Source of the DNA: Saprospiraceae bacterium
GTDB lineage: Bacteria; Bacteroidota; Bacteroidia; Chitinophagales; Saprospiraceae
Direction of reading: 5' to 3'
Length of the DNA: 57,433 nucleotides
NCBI GenBank assembly: GCA_027080725.1
Contig: JALWRC010000061.1
Location: forward strand, 1-57,433
In this document: positions 1-10,558 of the stretch, in pieces
Position numbering within the stretch: the first letter of the stretch is position 1
Layout: each line of letters opens with the position of its first letter
Notes under the pieces: model-generated
Database searches by the model: none
Seen by the model: the letters and a program-made list of their open reading frames with translations, nothing else
Told to the model about the DNA's origin: nothing
Translations under genes and position numbers: made by a program

Positions 1-94
1 TATTGAGTTCCTTGCGCAATAACTCCCCCCGAACGGGTCCCACCCCCTTCAGGTATTCGATTTGGGTATCGAGTATGTGCCCGGTTTGCGACAA
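1..94 (-). CDS. recG: ATP-dependent DNA helicase RecG, N-terminal fragment
   Basis: Only the first 31 codons are inside the window; the gene continues past the left edge. The reverse-strand translation contains LDTQIEYLKGVGPVRGELL, which matches the start of Bacteroidota RecG proteins, where a helix-hairpin-helix-like KGVGP motif opens the wedge domain. RecG remodels stalled replication forks and branched DNA. No ATG is available: the frame has a stop upstream and the first plausible start is TTG at 94. A promoter-like TTTG-N18-TATTTTTG lies at 144-115, which would give a very short leader. It is divergent from rbfA. The identity rests on a short peptide, so it is likely but not certain. Confidence 0.72.
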   Translation of the reverse strand, partial: MSQTGHILDTQIEYLKGVGPVRGELLRKELN

Positions 95-114
95 ATTTAC
101 GAATTTGATTCGGA

Positions 115-144
115 CAAAAATAGGACGGGTATTTCAAAACCAAA
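115..144 (-). promoter_or_regulatory. Bacteroidota-type promoter for recG
   Basis: On the minus strand a TTTG (144-141) is followed after 18 bp by TATTTTTG (122-115), matching the phylum consensus -33 TTTG / -7 TAnnTTTG. The predicted transcript would start about 14 nt before the TTG start codon. Confidence 0.5.
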
Positions 145-158
145 GCGTGAATCCATTG

Positions 159-193
159 TTTTTTTGTAATATTACGTGGTATACATAAAGTTG
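159..193 (+). promoter_or_regulatory. Possible rbfA promoter
   Basis: A T-run ending in TTG (164-166) is followed after 19 bp by TAAAGTTG (186-193), one mismatch from TAnnTTTG. It points toward rbfA at 246. The weak -7 element keeps confidence low. Confidence 0.3.
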
Positions 194-245
194 GCAGCAT
201 GGATTTGCTGTATTTCATCCCTCTCATCATTGAAAAATTAGAGCT

Positions 246-605
246 ATGGCCTCCAAAAGACAGATGCAAGTTTCCGAATTGATAAAACGCCATTTTAGTG
301 ATGTCCTCCAACAGGAGGGCTATCTCATCTATGGAGGTGTCTTGGTGACGGTCACCCAAGTGGAGGTATCGCCGGATTTGAGTTTGGCAAGTATTTATCT
401 CAGTGTTTTTAACGCCGAAGACAAACCACTTGTCCTCGAAAAGATTAACCAACAGCTCTGGCGATTGAAGCAAGAGTTGGTCAAACGGATCAGGAATAAA
501 GTCCGGCGCATTCCCTCTTTGCGCTTGTTTCTGGATGAGACCCTGGACGAAATGAGCCGCGTGGACGAACTTCTCGCCAGGTATAAGGAAGAGGGGAAGG
601 GGTAG
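246..605 (+). CDS. rbfA: Ribosome-binding factor A
   Basis: 119 residues, the normal size for RbfA, a cytoplasmic KH-like protein that binds the immature 30S subunit and helps 16S rRNA 5'-end maturation, especially in the cold. The N-terminus has the family pattern of a basic helix (SELIKRHFSDVLQQE). The middle holds VTVTQVEVSPDLSLASIYLSV, the conserved strand region, and the C-terminal half has the RIRNKVRRIPSLRLFLDETLD stretch typical of the family. The ATG follows an AT-rich leader. It is transcribed divergently from recG and followed by a repeat element, so it is probably monocistronic. Confidence 0.93.
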   Translation: MASKRQMQVSELIKRHFSDVLQQEGYLIYGGVLVTVTQVEVSPDLSLASIYLSVFNAEDKPLVLEKINQQLWRLKQELVKRIRNKVRRIPSLRLFLDETLDEMSRVDELLARYKEEGKG

Positions 606-663
606 TGTAAGCAAAAGTGCTCTGTCCCTTGCTTCTGAGAAAGTAGATTGATAACTTAGGGGT

Positions 664-1070
664 GCTTTCTTTTTATAAGTTTGTATTACAAAATGCACTA
701 TTACGCCTTATACGTCTTGGTGCCACAGGTTTTAAGTAGTATAGCCTGTGCCGCCATAGCGGTACAGGAAGAGAGTGTACACCCTCTTAATCTCGAATCC
801 CGTTTGAACAACCTCATCCCCTAACCCCTTCTCCTTTGAAATATATCAAGTAATATAGTAAATACATAGCCAAAGGAGAAGGGGGATACACTCTCTATCT
901 AGCTGAATATTACCCTAATGATATTTCTTACAGTTAGAAAAACATAAGCCCCCCTCTCCTTCATCATAAATATTTATACGATGTACAGTTTGAATATGAA
1001 GGAGAGGGGGATGGGGGTGAGGTTGTAAAAAAGTGCATTTTGTAATACACACTTTTTATAAATGAAAGGT
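664..1070. mobile_element. MITE-like palindromic element with terminal inverted repeats
   Basis: A roughly 400-bp gene-free stretch is bounded by inverted repeats. TGTATTACAAAATGCACT at 682-699 is perfectly repeated in inverse orientation at 1032-1049. Similarity extends outward through CTTTC-TTTATAA-type sequence on both sides. Inside are two long hairpins: a 14-bp perfect stem (825-838 with 871-884) and a 15-bp perfect stem (950-964 with 996-1010). There is also a small one around 745-766 and a 10-bp inverted pair (770-779 with 887-896). The outer arms ACCTCATCCCC and GGGGGTGAGGT are also mutually inverted. No ORF of note lies inside. This is the architecture of a non-autonomous mobile element or large palindromic repeat; no transposase is present nearby. 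Confidence 0.6.
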
Positions 1071-1110
1071 CCATTAATGTAGAATATGTTGTACATTTGT
1101 GGCCCTATCC

Positions 1111-1182
1111 GGCCCTGTAGTTCAAGGGATAGAATAGGAGTTTCCTAAACTCTAGATCCAGGTTCGAGTCCTGGCGGGGCTA
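1111..1182 (+). tRNA. tRNA-Arg (anticodon CCU)
   Basis: The 72-nt sequence folds as a full cloverleaf. The acceptor stem pairs GGCCCTG with CGGGGCT (two G-U pairs), with discriminator A. The D-arm is GTTC/GAAT. The anticodon stem is GGAGT/ACTCT with loop TTCCTAA, giving anticodon CCT. A 4-nt variable loop and a T-arm CCAGG-TTCGAGT-CCTGG complete it. CCA is not encoded. It reads the AGG codon. It lies just downstream of the MITE-like element and 36 bp before the thioesterase gene. Confidence 0.93.
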
Positions 1183-1218
1183 CTATTTTATAACTATTAC
1201 CCATCGTTTGAAGATTCA

Positions 1219-1641
1219 ATGAACAGGCGACCCTCTCCATCTCAAATTGTAGATCAAATGTACGACAACGACCCGTTTAGTCAATGGTTGGGGATTGTTC
1301 GTTTGGAGGATGGCGCAGGACAATCGCGTCTCGAGATGAAAATCCGGCCCGAGATGTGCAATGGATTTGGTATTGCCCATGGTGGAATTGCCTATGCATT
1401 GGCCGATAGTGCCTTGGCATTTGCAGCCAATGGGAACGGACGTCAGGCATTGTCCATATCTTCGACGATTTCATACCTCAAGGCTGTCAAAGTAGGAGAT
1501 ACCCTGACGACGGAAGTGGAAGAACTATTCCTCGGTCGAAAGAATGCCAGTTACATCGTCCGTGTTTTTAATCAGGAGGGCTTGCTTGTTGCCATCCTCA
1601 ACGGGTCGGTGCACCGGAGTGATAAGCCATGGGAGCTGTAA
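1219..1641 (+). CDS. PaaI-family hotdog-fold thioesterase
   Basis: 140 residues, a single hotdog domain. The motif NGFGIAHGGIAYALADSA (residues 48-65) contains the HGG signature and the following aspartate (D63) expected in the PaaI/PaaD thioesterase group, which hydrolyses acyl- or aryl-CoA esters in the cytoplasm. No phenylacetate catabolic genes are nearby, so the physiological substrate is open; many such proteins act as housekeeping acyl-CoA thioesterases. The ATG at 1219 comes shortly after tRNA-Arg. It is convergent with the M23 peptidase gene, 19 bp apart. Confidence 0.85.
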   Translation: MNRRPSPSQIVDQMYDNDPFSQWLGIVRLEDGAGQSRLEMKIRPEMCNGFGIAHGGIAYALADSALAFAANGNGRQALSISSTISYLKAVKVGDTLTTEVEELFLGRKNASYIVRVFNQEGLLVAILNGSVHRSDKPWEL

Positions 1642-1660
1642 AAAAATGAGATGGCTTGTC

Positions 1661-2650
1661 CTAATCAAAGGATTGGTTAACGACAGAAGCTTTGTCGACG
1701 AGTTCCTGATAAGCTTCAGGCGATAAGCCGTCCATAACATAGTATATTGGATTAACTGCCCGTCCTTTGTAATGGACTTCATAGTGGCAGTGACTGGCAG
1801 TAGAGGTTCCGGTACTTCCCACTTTCCCGATGATTTGACCGCGCTTTACGTGTTGGCCCTTTTTGACCAAGACCTTACTCATATGGCCGTATAAGGTCTC
1901 ATATCCAAATCCATGATCGATGACCACGTGTTTGCCATATCCGTATTTCTTATTGAGGACTTTGACAACGACACCGTCTCCGGTGGACTGAATTTCTGTA
2001 CCTTTGGGAGCAGTAAAGTCGATACCTTTATGCATTTTAACAACCTTGTGGATGGGGTGGGGCCGCATCCCAAATCCGGACAAATATTGGACCTTCCGGC
2101 GAAGTTTGTCCTCTCTGACGGGTTTGATAGAGGGAATGGATGCGAGCATGGTTTCTCGGTTTTTAGTAAGAGACTCGAGGGTATCCATGGTGATGGACTG
2201 GAGGTAAATCTGCCTTTTTAGCTTGTTGACTTTCTCTTGAGCCTTACTAAGTAACTTGTCAGAATGTTTGTAAGGGATGATATTGCTCGAAGGATCATGG
2301 CCTCCGATACCCCCTTCCCACATGTTGTCATCGATGGGTTCCATCCCAAACAAGGTGCGATATACCCCTGCATCCCGGTCTCGTAAATTATTGACCACCT
2401 TTTCCATTAAGGCAACTTGCTCTTGCATACCCTCATACATGGATTTCATCTGTGCTACTTCCTTCTGTAGGGCAATTTCTCCGGGGGTAGCGATTATCTG
2501 ATCCAATCCCCAAAAAGCAATCCCCGCAGCTGCAAATACGGAAAAGACATAGAGACCAATCTTCTTTAACTTCGTCCCTAATGAAGGGGCGATTTCTTCG
2601 AATTGTAAGGTCTGCTCATTATAGAAATAAAATTGTTGTTTCTTCGCCAT
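1661..2650 (-). CDS. Membrane-anchored M23-family metallopeptidase
   Basis: 329 residues. A cytoplasmic N-terminus (about 30 aa) precedes one transmembrane helix (about 32-50), a periplasmic coiled-coil-like region (about 60-165), and an M23 (LytM/peptidase_M23) domain at about 185-305. The zinc ligands and catalytic residues are visible: HKGIDF (H207, D211), YGHM (H256) and HCHYEVH (H287, H289). The intact ligand set argues for an active endopeptidase cutting peptidoglycan cross-links rather than an inactive scaffold. The MAKKQQFYFYN start is typical of Bacteroidota M23 proteins. It has its own upstream promoter and a leader of about 65 nt. It is divergent from alaS. Confidence 0.9.
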   Translation of the reverse strand: MAKKQQFYFYNEQTLQFEEIAPSLGTKLKKIGLYVFSVFAAAGIAFWGLDQIIATPGEIALQKEVAQMKSMYEGMQEQVALMEKVVNNLRDRDAGVYRTLFGMEPIDDNMWEGGIGGHDPSSNIIPYKHSDKLLSKAQEKVNKLKRQIYLQSITMDTLESLTKNRETMLASIPSIKPVREDKLRRKVQYLSGFGMRPHPIHKVVKMHKGIDFTAPKGTEIQSTGDGVVVKVLNKKYGYGKHVVIDHGFGYETLYGHMSKVLVKKGQHVKRGQIIGKVGSTGTSTASHCHYEVHYKGRAVNPIYYVMDGLSPEAYQELVDKASVVNQSFD

Positions 2651-2721
2651 GGATTACGCTTTAAAAGAGTAATTTTACATTTTTTTTGCGTCCCGGTATG
2701 TTCACTATGGATTATGGGGCA

Positions 2722-2752
2722 CAAAAGTATAAGAAATGCGTTAGAATTCCAA
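2722..2752 (-). promoter_or_regulatory. Promoter of the M23 peptidase gene
   Basis: Minus-strand TTG (2752-2750), a 20-bp spacer, then TACTTTTG (2729-2722), a full match to TAnnTTTG. It is correctly placed ahead of the start at 2650. Confidence 0.6.
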
Positions 2753-2905
2753 GCCATTAGGTGGAAAAATGAAAATTAACTTATATTGAAAAGTCTAATA
2801 TGTACTGAATTGATAGATATAGGGTTGTTAAATAATAATCCTATTGCTATGAGTTTCAGTACGTAACGGTAAGAAAATATTGATGATATTAAATAAAATT
2901 ATAAT

Positions 2906-5530
2906 ATGTTGACATCCAGCGAGATTAGGCAAAAGTTTTTTGAATATTTCAAGAATAAGGGGCATGTGATTGTTCCTTCGGCTCCCATAGTGAATAAGGA
3001 GGACCCTTCCTTGATGTTTATCAATGCCGGCATGAATCCCTTTAAGGAGTACTTCTTAGGAGTGACGGAGCCCAAGTACAAAAGGGTAGCGGACACACAA
3101 AAATGCCTGCGTGTATCCGGCAAACACAATGACCTGGAAGAGGTGGGAAGGGACAGCTATCACCATACGATGTTTGAGATGTTGGGGAACTGGTCTTTTG
3201 GCGATTACTTTAAGGAGGAAGCGATCAACATGGCTTGGGAGCTATTGACTGACGTCTATGGATTGGATAAGAACAGGCTCTATGTGACGGTCTTTGAAGG
3301 CAATGAAAAGGAAGGTCTTTCGGTCGATCAAGAAGCGATAGATATTTGGGTGAAACATCTGGACAAGGACAGGATTTTGGAGTTTGATAAGAAGGACAAC
3401 TTCTGGGAAATGGGGGCTACAGGACCCTGTGGGCCTTGCTCAGAGATACATATTGACCTGAGGTCTGACGAAGAGCGCAAAGCGATAGACGGCAAGACAT
3501 TGGTCAATAAGGATCATCCTCAGGTGGTGGAAATTTGGAACCTCGTTTTTATCCAGTACAACCGGAAGGCGGATGGCAATCTGGAGGCTTTACCCTCTAA
3601 GCACATCGACACGGGCATGGGTTTCGAAAGGCTTTGTATGGCCTTGCAGGGAAAGACGTCCAATTACGAAACGGATGTTTTTACCTCGCTGATCGCTAAA
3701 GTAGAGCAATTGACCGGCAAGAAATACTCCGGACAATACGCAGAAGATGCTCACAAGGATATCGCGTTCCGGGTGGTGGTGGATCATATCCGTGCGGTGT
3801 CATTTGCCATCTCTGATGGACAGTTGCCGTCCAATACGGGAGCGGGCTATGTCATACGCCGGATACTGAGGAGAGGCGTCCGCTATGCTTATTCCTTTCT
3901 GGATGCCAAGGAGCCTCTTATGTACAAGCTCGTCGCATTATTGGCGGCGTATTTTAAAGATGTTTTTCCGGAGCTCTACAAGCAACAGTCCTTGGTGGAG
4001 AAGGTCGTGGAAGAAGAAGAGCGGTCCTTTTTACGCACATTGGCTTCCGGCCTCAAGCGATTTGCGCAGCTTCAAAACAAAGATGGGGTCATCAAAGGAG
4101 AGGATGTGTTCGAATTGTACGACACCTATGGATTTCCTGTCGACCTCACGAGGTTGTTGGCAGAGGAGCAGGGGCTGACGATTGATGAAGAGGGTTTTGA
4201 AAGGGGGCTGGCAGCGCAAAAAGAGCGCTCGAAAGCAGATGCTCTTAAAACTGAGGGCGATTGGACGGTAGTCGCACCTGGGACAACGACGGAATTTGTA
4301 GGGTACGACACTCAAAAGGTGAATGGTGCCCGGCTTTTGCGCTATCGCAGTGTGGAGAGTAAGGGCAAGAAGCACTATCAACTCGTCCTCGACAAAACGC
4401 CTTTTTATGCCGAGAGCGGGGGGCAAATCGGTGACAGTGGGACGCTTATATTTGGATCGACTGCCATCCCGGTGACGGATACGCGCAAAGAGCACGAGCT
4501 GCATATCCACTATACTACCTCCCTACCCGATGATTTGGAAGCAACTATTGTGGCGGAGGTGGACCAAGGGCGCAGGACGGACATCATGCGGCATCACTCG
4601 GCGACCCATTTGCTGCATGCGGCTTTGCGGCAAGTGCTCGGTACCCATGTAGAGCAAAAGGGCTCCCTGGTGTCAGAGAAACATTTGCGTTTTGACTTCT
4701 CCCATTTCGCCAAGCTTTCGGAGGATGAGTTGAGACAGGTGGAGGAGATCGTCAATCGTAAGATTTTGGAGAATATTCCATTGGAAGAGGAGCGCAATAT
4801 GCCCATAGAAGAGGCGAAAAAAGCCGGAGCCATGATGCTTTTCGGGGAAAAATACGGGGATTCCGTCCGGATGATCACCTTTGATCCTTCCTTCTCCAGG
4901 GAACTCTGTGGAGGAACCCATGTGGCGCGGACGGGTGATATCGGTTGGTTTGTGATTAAGAGTGAGAGTGCCATCGCTGCAGGAGTCAGACGGATTGAAG
5001 CGCTTGCGGGGACGCCGGCCTACCATTTCATACAAGATGAACGACAGCAGCTTAAGGAGGTGCGTCAACAGTTTAAAAATGCTACCCATGTGGCCGCCCA
5101 GGTCCAAACCCTAAAGGAGAAAAACAAGGAGCTCGAGAAGACCGTAGCCCAATTACAACAGGAGCAAGCACAAGCTCTCAAGGGGACCCTCTTGGGCAAG
5201 GCTAAGCAGGGCGAAGGGTATAAATATCTGGTCGAGCAGCTCGATAATATCGATTCGGGAGCGGCCAAAAGCTTGATATTTCAGCTGGAAAAGGCGCTGG
5301 CTCCTGCCGTGATAGTCTTCGGATTGGATATCAAAGGAAAGCCACAGATAATGATCCGCATTTCGGATGACATCGCCGGAAAAGGCGCTCTTCACGCGGG
5401 GCAATTGGTGCGCGAAGCAGCCAAACACATCAAAGGGGGTGGGGGAGGCCAAGCGTTTTTTGCTACGGCCGGCGGAGCGGATGTCAGTGGCTTGAAGGAG
5501 GCGTTGTCCTGTATTGAGGGCAATTTGTAG
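2906..5530 (+). CDS. alaS: Alanine--tRNA ligase
   Basis: 874 residues, full length. The class II catalytic core begins at once (SEIRQKFFEYF...VPSAPIV, then NAGMNPFK and the TQKCLRVSGKHNDLE segment). The editing domain carries the zinc and catalytic motif HSATHLLHAAL (about 562) and CGGTHV (about 665), that is HxxxH plus CxxxH. A coiled-coil-like linker (about 705-760) leads to a DHHA1/C-Ala domain ending with the glycine-rich GGGGGQAFFATAGG. The enzyme charges tRNA-Ala and clears mis-charged Ser or Gly. The ATG at 2906 follows an AT-rich leader. The nearest downstream gene is 130 bp away, so it is likely monocistronic. Confidence 0.98.
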   Translation: MLTSSEIRQKFFEYFKNKGHVIVPSAPIVNKEDPSLMFINAGMNPFKEYFLGVTEPKYKRVADTQKCLRVSGKHNDLEEVGRDSYHHTMFEMLGNWSFGDYFKEEAINMAWELLTDVYGLDKNRLYVTVFEGNEKEGLSVDQEAIDIWVKHLDKDRILEFDKKDNFWEMGATGPCGPCSEIHIDLRSDEERKAIDGKTLVNKDHPQVVEIWNLVFIQYNRKADGNLEALPSKHIDTGMGFERLCMALQGKTSNYETDVFTSLIAKVEQLTGKKYSGQYAEDAHKDIAFRVVVDHIRAVSFAISDGQLPSNTGAGYVIRRILRRGVRYAYSFLDAKEPLMYKLVALLAAYFKDVFPELYKQQSLVEKVVEEEERSFLRTLASGLKRFAQLQNKDGVIKGEDVFELYDTYGFPVDLTRLLAEEQGLTIDEEGFERGLAAQKERSKADALKTEGDWTVVAPGTTTEFVGYDTQKVNGARLLRYRSVESKGKKHYQLVLDKTPFYAESGGQIGDSGTLIFGSTAIPVTDTRKEHELHIHYTTSLPDDLEATIVAEVDQGRRTDIMRHHSATHLLHAALRQVLGTHVEQKGSLVSEKHLRFDFSHFAKLSEDELRQVEEIVNRKILENIPLEEERNMPIEEAKKAGAMMLFGEKYGDSVRMITFDPSFSRELCGGTHVARTGDIGWFVIKSESAIAAGVRRIEALAGTPAYHFIQDERQQLKEVRQQFKNATHVAAQVQTLKEKNKELEKTVAQLQQEQAQALKGTLLGKAKQGEGYKYLVEQLDNIDSGAAKSLIFQLEKALAPAVIVFGLDIKGKPQIMIRISDDIAGKGALHAGQLVREAAKHIKGGGGGQAFFATAGGADVSGLKEALSCIEGNL

Positions 5531-5661
5531 GGCGTGGTTTTTGTTGTATGGTATGAAATGGTGGAGTTTTGACCTGTAAAACAACTGTCAAGACCCCTCA
5601 CGACTTGTTATATTGTGCTAACTTTACAGGTCTATTCTTGAAATAGTTGCAAAGTGAAAAT

Positions 5662-6534
5662 ATGGGAAATACTCCAATCAGAATAACCGAATGCCCTCGT
5701 GATGCGATGCAAGGGTTGAAGGAGTTTATCCCCACCCAAGAAAAGATACGCTACATCAATGCCCTATTGAAAGTGGGATTTGAGGTGATTGATTTTGGTA
5801 GTTTTGTCTCTCCTAAGGCAATTCCTCAGATGCGGGATACGGGCGATGTGCTTCGCGGATTGGATTTGTCGGCTTCAAGTTCTAAGTTGCTTTCCATTGT
5901 GGCCAACAAGCGAGGAGCTATAGATGCCCTGCAATTTGAAGAAATAGATTTTTTGGGATTCCCCTTTTCCATTTCGGAGACTTTCCAGATTCGCAATACC
6001 AATGCCGGTATTGCAGAGAGTCTGGAACGCGTACTGGACATCCAGGACCTTTGTGTTGCCAATAACCGGAAGCTGGTGACCTATATCTCTATGGCCTTTG
6101 GCAATCCATATGGAGACCCGTGGAATCTGAGTATCGCCACTCAGTGGGTCGACCGGCTGGTCAAGGCCGGCATTCGCTATATCGCCTTGTCCGATACGGT
6201 CGGAATCGCCAATCCGGACAGTATCGCGTATCTCTTTGCCGGATTGACCAAGGAGTATCCCGAGTGTCACTTTGGGGCGCATTTTCACACCCAGCCCTCG
6301 ACTTGGCGCCGCAATGTCGAGGCCGCATACGCCAATGGCTGCCGGCGATTTGATACTGCGGTGAAGGGATTTGGCGGCTGCCCCATGGCGAAGGACGACC
6401 TGACCGGCAACCTCCCTACGGAGAACCTGCTCCTTTTTTGTGAGGAAAATGAAGTGGACTGTGGCATCGACAAGGAGGCATTATTGGCTGCCATGGACAT
6501 TGCCACAGAGATTTTTCCCGGAGTGCGGCATTGA
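5662..6534 (+). CDS. Hydroxymethylglutaryl-CoA lyase-like (HMGL/DRE-TIM) enzyme
   Basis: 290 residues from the ATG at 5662; a longer frame from a TTG at 5647 exists but the ATG gives the expected start. It is a TIM-barrel member of the HMGL-like family: ECPRDAMQG near the N-terminus (the R-D pair matches the catalytic Arg-Asp), FHTQPSTW carrying the metal-binding HxH, and GFGGCPMA with the catalytic-loop cysteine. Family members cleave HMG-CoA to acetoacetate and acetyl-CoA in leucine or ketone-body catabolism. It diverges from the classical pattern (DAMQG instead of DGLQN, and HFHTQ instead of HCHDT). This variant is, as I recall, common in Bacteroidota, but its substrate has not been shown here. 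Confidence 0.78.
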   Translation: MGNTPIRITECPRDAMQGLKEFIPTQEKIRYINALLKVGFEVIDFGSFVSPKAIPQMRDTGDVLRGLDLSASSSKLLSIVANKRGAIDALQFEEIDFLGFPFSISETFQIRNTNAGIAESLERVLDIQDLCVANNRKLVTYISMAFGNPYGDPWNLSIATQWVDRLVKAGIRYIALSDTVGIANPDSIAYLFAGLTKEYPECHFGAHFHTQPSTWRRNVEAAYANGCRRFDTAVKGFGGCPMAKDDLTGNLPTENLLLFCEENEVDCGIDKEALLAAMDIATEIFPGVRH

Positions 6535-6657
6535 AAGGAGTGTCCAGTCAATTGGCTTATTAACCCGCTTTGATAAGGGGATTCTAGCAACATGAAGGCG
6601 GACTGGCCAACCAAAAGTTTGAATCTATTGTGTTAGGTCGTTTTGTAGCCCCGTAGA

Positions 6658-9082
<2,425 letters not shown>

Positions 9083-9290
9083 TTCAAAGATTGTACAGCG
9101 TAATCAATGGGGGGCGGTTGTCGCCGCTTGTCGGGATGCAAAGGTAAGACAAATAGCTATGGAGAGGGGAGAAAATATAAAAATATTTGCGGGGTGGACC
9201 GTAGCTCGTATTCCCCCTTTCTCCAATCTGAGAAAGGTAGGAGTAGGGAGGGTAGGGCAAGGGATTGATAAGGATAGCGTAGCAAATCGC

Positions 9291-9719
9291 TTACTCCTTC
9301 ATTTCCGGCAATGCTCTCTTTAATATCTGATAGAGGATTCCGGCCTCTTTGGGGACGTCTTCTTCGTTTTGCCAGGTGAACTTTTGCACTTTCCCTCCGT
9401 GAGAAAGGCCTAGATACTGATAGGTGTTGCCGGGCCGGTTGATGGGAGCGTGTTGGTCAAAAAGACGCCGGATGATAGACAGGTACTGTTTGGCCTTATT
9501 GGAGTCGAGTTTGCCAATGTGCTTGTAAGGGGTGAGCTCACCATCTCCCGAAAACAAGTGTCCGTCTTCTTGTAGCAAAAATGCATGCACCGCACCGGTA
9601 AAGCCTCCACCGTGTCCAAAAGTGATGGCGTCTAAGCCGGAATCCGGAGCTTGGGGAATTTTAGAGGTGTGGCATCCGGAAAAGAAAAGACCTATAACGA
9701 AAAGCATACTCCAACGCAT
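9291..9719 (-). CDS. Putative lipoprotein of unknown function
   Basis: 142 residues from the ATG at 9719. This start is preferred over a longer frame from 9821 because it opens a clean lipoprotein signal, MRWSMLFVIGLFFSGC, with the lipidated Cys at 16. The mature part is rich in Gly/His near its start (TFGHGGGFTG) and includes a DGHLFSGDGELTPYKHIG segment and SHGGKVQKFTWQN; I do not recognise a family. It is third on the minus strand after the M43 protease and the DUF6438 lipoprotein, 67 bp after the latter's stop. It may belong to the same envelope-related transcription unit. Confidence 0.65.
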   Translation of the reverse strand: MRWSMLFVIGLFFSGCHTSKIPQAPDSGLDAITFGHGGGFTGAVHAFLLQEDGHLFSGDGELTPYKHIGKLDSNKAKQYLSIIRRLFDQHAPINRPGNTYQYLGLSHGGKVQKFTWQNEEDVPKEAGILYQILKRALPEMKE

Positions 9720-9786
9720 ATGAATACTATTTAATTTGTTTAACGTATTGCCAAATTTACTACAAAAAAAACAATTGACGGGTGGA

Positions 9787-10557
9787 TTATGATTTACCCC
9801 CTGCCTTTGGTTCCCTGCCATTGGCCCGGATAAAAGTAACTTCCCTTACCAGTGGATCCTTACGAAGTAAGAAAAACATCAGTTCCGGGTCAATGCTATC
9901 CTTAGCGAATTGCATTTCCCAATACATGAGTTTGGGGGCCAATCGATCTGTTCTTTTTAGGTTGTACTTAGTATAATTCTGTTCTATTAAATCTAAATCT
10001 GCTTCCTTTGCTACGTTAACTACCAAGTACCGGGTATCAAATCGCTCCTTGGCCGGATCCACGAATATCTTTTTCCACCCTCCTGAAGTGCGAAATTTTT
10101 CAAAAATGCTTGAGATAGTGATTAAACTCTGAGGAACCCCGTCTTTGGCGAGGATGGTCTTAGAGCCCTTGGAGTAATGCATGGTGATGTAAATGGAAGG
10201 CAGGTCCGCCACGTTGCTTCCGTAGCTGTCTTCTAGCTTTGAAAAATGCGAATTCTTAAAGGCCTTGCACAGTTTTTTGTACTCGGATTCGGTCAATTTC
10301 CGAGTAAACATGCCCGGATCATCGACAAAGTTTTTGGCGTATAAAAAGGCGTCGCCATCTGCAAAGACATACATGTTGTAGACCGGGCAGGAGCCAAAGC
10401 ATCCGGTTTTCTTGATTTCATATTGGACGTGATTGCCCTTGGGGCCTTTTTGGATGGCGCAGGGGTTGCACGATTGCAGAAATCCAAGACTAAATAAGGT
10501 TAGGGCAAGGGAAAAAACCGGGGCGATCGTAAATTTAGATTGAGGTTTGTTATGCAT
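9787..10557 (-). CDS. DUF6438-domain lipoprotein
   Basis: 256 residues. The signal ends in a lipobox (LGFLQSC, Cys30), predicting an outer-membrane-directed lipoprotein. The domain following contains YEIKKTGCFGSCPVYNMYVF, the hallmark of the DUF6438 family (paired cysteines in CFGSCP with an aromatic beta-hairpin), then FADGDAFLYAKNF. The C-terminal half (about 165-256) is a second, unrecognised region containing RYLVVNVAKEAD. No function is known to me for DUF6438. The start codon lies 1 bp past the stop of the M43 protease gene, so translation is probably coupled. Confidence 0.75.
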   Translation of the reverse strand: MHNKPQSKFTIAPVFSLALTLFSLGFLQSCNPCAIQKGPKGNHVQYEIKKTGCFGSCPVYNMYVFADGDAFLYAKNFVDDPGMFTRKLTESEYKKLCKAFKNSHFSKLEDSYGSNVADLPSIYITMHYSKGSKTILAKDGVPQSLITISSIFEKFRTSGGWKKIFVDPAKERFDTRYLVVNVAKEADLDLIEQNYTKYNLKRTDRLAPKLMYWEMQFAKDSIDPELMFFLLRKDPLVREVTFIRANGREPKAGGKS

Positions 10558-10558
10558 A

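Noticed and set aside
3-188. Plus-strand frame at the left edge
   Set aside because: It is antisense to recG and has low-complexity, unfamiliar sequence; the recG reading of the opposite strand is better supported.
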